Source: Botryosphaeria dothidea (taxonomy: Eukaryota > Ascomycota > Dothideomycetes > Botryosphaeriales > Botryosphaeriaceae). Taken from it: a DNA stretch of 64,000 nucleotides. The position numbers were made by a program, and so were the translations under genes. Below the pieces are notes generated by a model that saw only the letters and a program-made list of their open reading frames with translations, was not told the DNA's origin and ran no database searches. The stretch lies in contig WWBZ02000040.1 in assembly GCA_011503125.2 (NCBI GenBank), forward strand, positions 1,550,001-1,614,000. Reading direction: 5' to 3'. Positions 58,201 through 64,000 of this stretch are shown piece by piece; the stretch's first letter is position 1, and each line of letters opens with the position of its first letter.

Positions 58201-59939
58201 CTGTTGACATCAGGACGGATCATCCGGACGCTGATACTTCACTTGGTCCCATCAGGGAGAAGTACCGGAGCTTCTTTGCCAGTCTTGATGAAACCAATCA
58301 TCGTCCAGACTTCCGTCCAAGGACTCCAGAAACTGTCGAGGTTAAGCCGGCTGAATCTGAAGCTGAGTCGGAACCGGAGCCGGAACCGGAGGCGAAGAAG
58401 GATGCTGAGGTCGTCACGCCTGTGATCGTGGAACCTCGTTCTGACGCGATGTCAGTCACCTCAAAGCCATCAACCATGTCCAGGGGCCGGCCATATTCGC
58501 CTGCGGAATTGATTTCCGAGGTCGAACAATTGTCCATCCCTTCGATCGCAGGTCTGACTCAACGCCTTTCGGAACTTCTCCCATCGCTCAGGCGATTCAG
58601 TAGCTCTGAATCAGTTAACAAGGAAAAAAAGGAAGGCGAGGATGTTGAAAAGATGATTGAAGACCCTGAATTGAAGTCTGACGTTGAGGAGATCCGTCAC
58701 TTGGGAGACCGCCCCGGTCTTCTCAACAACATGAGGTCTTCCTGCCGTCTTCGAGCGATGCCTGGTAGGACTACCCTTGTTCTTATCGACGATGATGTCT
58801 ACGAAGAACTTACACAGAGGGTCAAAGAGCCCAAGAAGACTCAGAAGGAAAAGGAGAAGGTAGTGAATGTCCAGGGACCACGTGTTGAAGAGATCAAGGA
58901 TTCCGACAGCAGCGACAGGTCTTTCAAGAGCGCAAGGGAACGAAAGGATTCTGACGTGGCACCACCCGATATCAAAATCAGCCAACCTTCTTTGGCAGAG
59001 CTTGAGGCTCCGTTACCAGCTCATGTTCGCGAGAAGCCACCGACGAATGGCAGCGAGGGGCAGACGGATCTGGAAAAGAGCGAGGCCAAGCCCTGGGACC
59101 TGAGCATGAAGTTTCCCTGGAACGAAAGCTCAACTGGAATCGACATCACATTCCCTGTGAAGGCCCATGTGCGAAGCCGGTCCGAGGGATCGCGCCCTTC
59201 GAAGCTGAGGGCCCATTCTCCTGCATCGTCCGAATATTCCACAGCCACAGACGGTCGAGCCAGGAACGCACCTGGAGAAGGACAGAACACAACGCCAGAC
59301 AGCACCGAGACCCACGATACTTTCAAGCACAGCCGCAAAGGGAGCCACCGTCCTTGCGGAAGCGTTATGGGTTCCGTTACGCGCAAGTTGGGACTCTCTG
59401 TGGGACTAGACGGCACTGGTCGCACCAGCCTCTCCCTTGACGAGTTTGCTCATGATCCAGGAGATCGCTATCCAACGAGCGGGCTCTCGCCTCCATCACG
59501 CTTCAACCTTGACGATGTACGGAGCTTCTTCTCGGACGATAGCTCGCAGACTCGTCGTGGAGGCACCTTCCGCAAACGCCTTACTCAACTGAGGTCGAAG
59601 ATCGGACCGCCGACAGCCATGTCTCGCTCACACTCGGCCACGGAGGCCCGAACCGTTGAACGATCAGATTCTCCTTCTTCGCCGGCGGACGAAAGTTCAA
59701 GCGGCACCATGACGAACTCACGTGTTGGTGCAGGAGGTAGTGTGCAGACGTACGATGGCGCGACCGGGATGCCGAGGTCAGAATTCCGGACCAAGCGACT
59801 CTTCGACAGGATCAAGACCATCTGGTTCCGGAGTGGAGAGTTCTTCAAGAGCTTTGGGGCGAAGAAAAAGAACGAGAAGCAAGAGACCCGCGAATGGCTT
59901 CAGGATAGCGACGTCAACATGACCACGCCAGTGGCGTAA
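55299..59939 (+). CDS. Large intronless, mostly disordered protein (1546 aa), unknown function
   Basis: The start is placed at 55299 (context GCCACCATGC), giving MPLSELDPNISGRLSRASNM. It is rich in Ser, Pro, Thr and Glu throughout, with no signal peptide or membrane segment. Better-conserved-looking islands sit late in the protein: MIPSMHFSQMDLFDKLHEAF (about residue 935), SLGPIREKYRSFFASLDETN (about 980), YSPAELISEVEQLSIPSIAG with LTQRLSELLPSLRRF (about 1065-1105), MRSSCRLRAMPGRTTLVLID (about 1145) and a basic C-terminus KRLFDRIKTIWFRSGEFFKS (about 1505). An ESEPEPEPEAKKD run lies near residue 1030. Many RxxS/SP sites suggest phospho-regulation. It could be a signalling or cytoskeletal scaffold; I do not recognise it. 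Confidence 0.88.
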   Translation: MPLSELDPNISGRLSRASNMSSGSRGTRRSTQPQSDMLSTGVMNMLRTSTELGDIGGVSGGVPSGASFGKPARSSQVPRPAHRRRSNNNHTSRVSVSSNQTQTTNGLSSKHCSRPSVSSVPRKSFTSSLNVPQYLPDTVSPTLMNLPGMSPLVPPARLSKEGRSLSLTTTNYGPPHKLSAPRSFASLRHPDPVQRPRSPYRYPTRLRRPGYRSPSPAMSDVISGPPRRYHGQSSLSRIRNSPVSPMLPHEMAPMPFPPIFHRSAQSSASPVSPLPPYEMDQILYYNQMNRSTPTFSQGPYMASEMALRRPMGHNGSTPMLRPVPRRSVTSLTNGTDSDAPSSGPPSLGPQTPRFTHSTEVMVHQTTSPLGGAEHPNETEDFETEQALEYYDYSEHFENTQKEPPSAENATVAPGGFVNHMKSILGEDVNPQEMHQISQTPHTPSPEPLPDVAELEGSPVPTPEPVIAELLGSTVPSPIPRRITREMILSVIEPSSTANETTSLNLDVKVPMEMDSKLQEQVDPSPTPPQPASPSKSSSSTDTMSTAQEEQIAVASTADGRESQQRPRSGSETSTEAPNQESNIQMTTRHSVPLTRASIGSTDTLSIEDEPAVEPQVKLEIPSDPGEPAEKTPVSNEKSPGATQSLLKCLSPASVSSRAKSMFLTPKPSSVDVRSRVSAPDLGSRTPETGLYSSSELVIDSSPLPSVVSPRLSIPEDPPEVTTPVQQKAEEDEPVPALETPAATPITFTTDDSTPGSATVQSTSTHSVPARSYSSRESANTTTHLVWPVRKTSLQSFEPNEEFAPRSSNSLANNTIAQDLRLSNTPRYPSQLSDVKEESCEESCSDLSKRPSTRVSSNRISTNFKFPLMRVPDEDTSSSDLAGRTSASLKFPPARGSIASAPGASFDSFFLARASSLRASNASVFKSPKRGTLADTRMIPSMHFSQMDLFDKLHEAFGDRSTLSLDGATVDIRTDHPDADTSLGPIREKYRSFFASLDETNHRPDFRPRTPETVEVKPAESEAESEPEPEPEAKKDAEVVTPVIVEPRSDAMSVTSKPSTMSRGRPYSPAELISEVEQLSIPSIAGLTQRLSELLPSLRRFSSSESVNKEKKEGEDVEKMIEDPELKSDVEEIRHLGDRPGLLNNMRSSCRLRAMPGRTTLVLIDDDVYEELTQRVKEPKKTQKEKEKVVNVQGPRVEEIKDSDSSDRSFKSARERKDSDVAPPDIKISQPSLAELEAPLPAHVREKPPTNGSEGQTDLEKSEAKPWDLSMKFPWNESSTGIDITFPVKAHVRSRSEGSRPSKLRAHSPASSEYSTATDGRARNAPGEGQNTTPDSTETHDTFKHSRKGSHRPCGSVMGSVTRKLGLSVGLDGTGRTSLSLDEFAHDPGDRYPTSGLSPPSRFNLDDVRSFFSDDSSQTRRGGTFRKRLTQLRSKIGPPTAMSRSHSATEARTVERSDSPSSPADESSSGTMTNSRVGAGGSVQTYDGATGMPRSEFRTKRLFDRIKTIWFRSGEFFKSFGAKKKNEKQETREWLQDSDVNMTTPVA

Positions 59940-61889
59940 CCAGGGAGTTGACAGGCTGCCATTCTCAACAGGCACGTCGGGATCCACCCGAACTGTGTAC
60001 CTGCATGTCCTGTTGACCTGTTCAATCGCCTTCATCACCGGAACCCCTGCCTCCACGTGTGGGGGAACGGCTCTCTTGTGGCTACGCTTGCTTTCCTCTT
60101 CGAGCTCGGCCAACCATGCATCATGCAATATTCTAGCGGGGCAAGTCCGGAAGCTTCAAGGATCTCACATGTCAAGACGGAAGTTCCCACTTTTATCCCT
60201 TGGCTCCTCACATTAACTCGCGATTACTCTTTCCGGACGATCCGATGCGTCGAGTCACGCCGGTTCTACGTTTTATACTCCCTCTTTACCATGTTTTCCC
60301 ATTCCGGATGGTTTGCGCCAGGCCGCTTATCGACGGAGGCGGGTCATGTTGATATGCGGGGCATGTCTTAGGCTTGCTGTGGCTGCGCGGTGGGGAATGC
60401 AGGTTCTGGATGCGTCGGGAAGGATGAGGCACTAGTGGCGGGAGTAATCAGGGGCGAGCACCGGCTGCATGCTGTATGTACGTATACCTCAGTAAGGCTT
60501 TTATACGTGTAGATTATGATGGGCTGCAGATCAAACAGATTCATACTTACGAGGTGTGCAAGATTTACAGACTTAGCATGCGAGTGATGTGACTCTCGAC
60601 ACTCTTCGGAGTCCCCCTTCCAATCCTTGGTTCCAGTGCATTTTAGGGTCTTTCGCACCGCGCCGTTCCACCCTAACCTTTCCGTTTTCGGTCGCGGGGT
60701 TCCGGCGATGGTAAAGTCTACTCGACGTCAATCTTGCTCAACACTACACAGCATCGAGTTTCCGTTTTCTTCATGTGTGCGCTCTTGGAAATTTTAAATA
60801 GAACTAGAGCAGATGCGTCCACAATTGAGACCAGTGCACAAAAAGATTTTTTTCTTCCTACCTCCTCAATTTTTCTTCGTGTAGCATTTGATGCGCTGCG
60901 ATTCTTTTTCTCGCCTTCTCTTCTCTTCGTATATTCTTCCGTTCGGCCGTCGATGGTAGCATTTCTTTGCCTTCTCCGAAGATTTGGCTATTGCCTTTCT
61001 TCCCACTCACTGCACGAAACGGAGAGTTTGAAGATTCGCTTCGTGCGAGCTTCGGTCGTAGAAAGCGAGAGCTGAAGACGCAAATATAGGAGGCTTCGGA
61101 TCGGCTGAGAGTATATAACGTTGTGTGTGTTCGTGTGGAAGCAAAACTGCTCGGGCTGCTGCCAGATTTTCGGCGGAGGTTTCGATTTTCCTTTTTTTTC
61201 CCTTCTTCTCCCTGGGAGGCTCTATCGTCATTCTTCCCCTGAAAGCTAGAGGCTAAAGAGTCGGTACGGGAACCTGGAAACTGTTCCAATTGGCGTCATA
61301 GGTGAGTTCATGATCTCCCGAATCCCACCGGTTAAGATCTCCGGATTTTCATGAATCGGGGGCATGGGAACAGTGGGGGCGACTTGGTTGGACAGCATGC
61401 GCGCGTGGGAGCATACCTGATCGGCCTGACGATCTGACGTGAGCACAGCGAAAGCAGCCGTACACGGCATCTAACGCGCAACACGAGTGGAGTACAAGTG
61501 TACGCAAGGCCTACGCCACACCCGGTGCGCATTTGTTCGGCATTACATTATATATACACCCCCGTCCTCTCGGTACCCCGCCCGGACTGAAAGAGGGAAG
61601 AGGAACGAAACGGCATCCTGGTTTGCATTGCGTTTATTCTGCACGCTTCCGCCCAGCTGAGAGAGCACACTTTATCGTTCTCGTCGCTTTTTGTTTCTTT
61701 TTAGCTTTGCGCTTCAAAGGTCGTTCGACGACTGCGCGTCGCGTCACGTCACCCAACACGGAAGAGAGACCGGCTGCTACAAAGGCCACCATACAACCCG
61801 TCGGCATCGAAACGACGCGCTCTCTTCTTCAACTCGCACGCAGAACAGGACAAGGAGCCCAGCAAGTTAAATTTTTTTCTTAAAAAAAA
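59940..61889. other. Intergenic, upstream of the right-edge gene
   Basis: About 1.95 kb. A TATA-like stretch (ATTATATATACAC, near 61546-61558) lies about 340 bp upstream of the next start codon. Pyrimidine- and purine-rich runs occur around 60,850-61,250. No gene is supported; short frames lack motifs. Confidence 0.5.
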
Positions 61890-64000
61890 ATGGCAGCGCC
61901 AGACACAACCACGCTCCTCCATCCCCCTCCTCCTCCCACCCCGCCCCCCACCGAAGCAGACCCCGACCCCAGCCCCACCACCAGCAGCACCACCACTCCC
62001 CTCCCCTCGGCCTCGACGCCGTCGCTCCAGCGGCCGCCGCCGCCGCCGCCCCAGCTCTTCTCGCGCTTCGGCCTCGCCAACCCGTTCGCCAGTGGCAGGC
62101 TGGCGACCGACGACAAGAACTCGCGGCGCAAGAGCAGCACCAAGCTGCTCGGCGCGACGGAGAAGCGCAGCCCCGGGTTCAAGATGAGCCGCGTGTGGAA
62201 GGGCAAGGGGAGGCGGGATAGCGCGGGGGCGGCGCCGGGTGGGGAGAACGGGTTTCCGTGCGCGGGGGGCAGTGTGGAGGGGAGTGAGGATGCGGTGCAG
62301 GCGGTGGGGAAGAAGGATTTGAGGAAGAGGTCGAGCACGATGGGGAGTTTTATGGCGATGGTGAATGGTGGTGGTGGGGGTGCGGTGAGGGGGGAGCAGG
62401 AGGCGGAGGCGGTTGATGGTGGTGGTGAGGAGAGGCAGCTGGGGAGGGTGGGCGCGTTGAAGAGGTCGGCGAGTTCGGGGAGCTTGGGGAAGATGATTGG
62501 GGAGAAGTTGAGGCTGACGACGGGGAAGGCGAAGGGGGCTGACGCTGCGGAGAAGAGAGAGGTGGACGGTGGGGAGGAGAGGACGGGTAGTGTCGCGAGC
62601 GGTGTGGGCCTGTCGAGGAGCAACGCTGTGGCGAGCAGGGGACACAGCCGGAAGAGCAGCTGGAGAAGCAGCTGGGGGTTCGCAGGCGGTCCTGGCTTGA
62701 GCAGCACTCCGACGGATACGACGGAGGGCTCGAACAGGAACAGTGCGAACAGCACGGGGAGCCACATCTCCTTTGCGAGCACCGACGACACCGACAGATC
62801 CGGCGAGAACGGTACTTCCTCAGGCATCAAGGGGTTCGGCCGGCGCAAGACGTCCTCGACCCTGCACGGCATCGCCGGCGGAAAGGGCTTGGGCCTGGGA
62901 TTCGGTACGTCCGGCCTGGAGATGACGCCTGCCGACAAGAAGGACGACGACACGACGACGGAGAACGACGCAGAGCCGCGGCCCAACACCTGCGATGGCG
63001 TCTTCACCACGACCGCCGCCGTGGACGCAACGGCCACGCCAGCCATCAGCACCAGCACCGACCACGGCGACCCCGCCACGGCCGCCTCGCACAAGAAGAA
63101 CAGCGTCGGCTCCGCCGCCGAGTCCCTCACCCGCCGCATCAAGATGCCCCGCCTCAAACAGGCCTCTTCCGCCGACAACGACACCACCGCGGGCCGCGTC
63201 CGCAGCAAGTCCGAGACGGCCAGCACGCTTCTGGCCGCGCCCGCCAATTTCATGCGCCACCGCCGCCCCTTCCTCAACCACCACAGCGGCGGCGCATCCG
63301 CCGAGCGCACGACCACCAACGCCTCGACGACGGCCCTGCGCGGCTACTCGACGAGCTCCGAGTCGGGCGTCAGCCTGCCCAGCGCCGCCGCCCGGAACAG
63401 CGGCTTTGTGAGCGCGATCGGGCACCCGGCGGGCGTGACGTGTCGGTCGAGCCCGAACTTGTTGGTGATGAGCGATGAGAGTGGAAGGAAGGGGAAGAAT
63501 GGAAGCGAGGGTGGGATCGTGGATGCTGGAGACAGGACGACGGCGGCGTGGTTCAGCACGGCGAGTGCGAAGGAGCCGCCGCCGATGTTGCCGGCGTTGT
63601 TGCCGAGTGAGGAGTATTTGCTGGGAGAGGTGTTTGCGGCACCGATTGATTCGGTGTTTGAGAGCGGTGGTGCAGCGGATGAGAGGAGGGGAAGCTCAGG
63701 GCTGGATGTGGGTGAGTGGGGCGTGGGAAGGAGTGGAGGCGAAGGGCAGAAAGACAAACATGCTGTGGAGAGGGTGTTGGAGCACAGGAAGAAGGCTGTG
63801 GCGGGTGATCTTAAAGGGGCAGAAGAAGATGAGCAGACCTTGAAGGCTGTGAAGGGTGCGTCAAGTGTCGAGTTGGCGAAAGAGGCAGAAGCTGGCGCGG
63901 ACGAGTACAACGGGGTCAGGGTTGAGGTCACACCAGCGGACAGCAAACGCTCCGAGAGTACAACCCCGAGACCGCCTAACAATCTCCAAGTCAAGTACAC
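61890..64000 (+). CDS. Partial gene for a basic/Ser-rich disordered protein, runs off the right edge
   Basis: An ATG in an A-rich context (AAAAAAATGG) opens a frame with no stop through the end of the window: at least 703 codons. The product begins MAAPDTTTLLHPPPPPTPPP. It then has basic Ser-rich motifs that look like kinase sites: RRKSSTKL, RKRSSTMGSFMAMV, LKRSASSGSLGKMIGEKLRL, HSRKSSWRSSWGF and FGRRKTSSTLHGI. The segment ESLTRRIKMPRLKQASS follows, then APANFMRHRRPFLNHHSGG and SGFVSAIGHPAGVTCRSSPN. The segment LPALLPSEEYLLGEVFAAPI looks more ordered. Codon third positions shift from C-rich to G-rich along the gene. Long frames on the opposite strand are shadows of this GC-rich sequence. The family is not recognised and the 3' end is missing. 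Confidence 0.82.
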   Translation, partial: MAAPDTTTLLHPPPPPTPPPTEADPDPSPTTSSTTTPLPSASTPSLQRPPPPPPQLFSRFGLANPFASGRLATDDKNSRRKSSTKLLGATEKRSPGFKMSRVWKGKGRRDSAGAAPGGENGFPCAGGSVEGSEDAVQAVGKKDLRKRSSTMGSFMAMVNGGGGGAVRGEQEAEAVDGGGEERQLGRVGALKRSASSGSLGKMIGEKLRLTTGKAKGADAAEKREVDGGEERTGSVASGVGLSRSNAVASRGHSRKSSWRSSWGFAGGPGLSSTPTDTTEGSNRNSANSTGSHISFASTDDTDRSGENGTSSGIKGFGRRKTSSTLHGIAGGKGLGLGFGTSGLEMTPADKKDDDTTTENDAEPRPNTCDGVFTTTAAVDATATPAISTSTDHGDPATAASHKKNSVGSAAESLTRRIKMPRLKQASSADNDTTAGRVRSKSETASTLLAAPANFMRHRRPFLNHHSGGASAERTTTNASTTALRGYSTSSESGVSLPSAAARNSGFVSAIGHPAGVTCRSSPNLLVMSDESGRKGKNGSEGGIVDAGDRTTAAWFSTASAKEPPPMLPALLPSEEYLLGEVFAAPIDSVFESGGAADERRGSSGLDVGEWGVGRSGGEGQKDKHAVERVLEHRKKAVAGDLKGAEEDEQTLKAVKGASSVELAKEAEAGADEYNGVRVEVTPADSKRSESTTPRPPNNLQVKY

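Noticed and set aside
61749..63319. Long minus-strand frames of 338 and 479 codons
   Set aside because: They lie opposite a longer uninterrupted plus-strand frame with a good start context and protein-like motifs; the products are Leu/Pro/Ala-rich artefacts of GC-rich codons read backwards.

Overview
The window looks like nuclear DNA of a filamentous ascomycete (Pezizomycotina; possibly a dothideomycete, which the sequence alone does not settle). The evidence is genes with short introns (44-70 bp mostly) bounded by GT and AG, fungal-type genes (APC1/bimE, the blue-light receptor wc-1, eIF2A, a Ymc1-type mitochondrial carrier, mitochondrial ribosomal protein uS2m), and an AT-rich, TA-rich transposon nest full of C-to-T / G-to-A type stop codons, as repeat-induced point mutation (RIP) leaves behind.

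Layout. 1-10,762 is a nested transposon block: the edge of one non-LTR retrotransposon on the minus strand (1-~790), then a second, decayed Tad/I-like LINE on the plus strand (~790-10,762). That second LINE is split by three insertions, each with its own 5-bp target duplication: a structurally complete Ty1/copia element (914-6318), a 492-bp solo LTR (7632-8123) and a 136-bp solo LTR (10143-10278). Removing the three insertions restores one continuous LINE frame. The AT-rich nest ends near 10,760 and ordinary gene space begins.

11,991-24,406: APC1 (minus, 4 exons, 2072 aa) is divergent, across 194 bp, from an intronless beta-propeller protein (plus, 707 aa, Nup37-like candidate). That gene converges on eIF2A (minus, 6 exons, 712 aa). 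24,407-44,079 is gene-poor. It holds a secreted Thr/Tyr/Pro-rich repeat protein (29,397-32,162), a conserved-looking Gln/Met/Pro-rich protein (35,331-36,750), a doubtful small Cys-containing gene (41,858-42,209) and a clean 129-bp hAT-type MITE with an 8-bp target duplication (42,920-43,048).

44,080-51,024: Ymc1-like carrier (minus, five exons including a 12-nt microexon), uS2m/Mrp4 (minus, 4 exons) and, divergent from it, wc-1 (plus, 4 exons, 1043 aa). 52,471-64,000 carries three plus-strand genes for mostly disordered proteins of unknown function: 653 aa, 1546 aa, and one that runs off the right edge (at least 703 codons from 61,890).

The genes do not form a pathway. The APC1 and beta-propeller genes, and the uS2m and wc-1 genes, share short divergent promoter regions. 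I found no convincing new multi-gene system. The most unusual items are the copia element whose LTRs are nearly identical although its coding region carries many stops, the hairpin-rich solo LTR, the hAT MITE, the Tyr/Thr repeat protein, and two cryptic gene-structure features: an in-frame stop-free intron in wc-1 and a microexon carrying a carrier signature. All gene models are read by eye, without transcripts or database searches.
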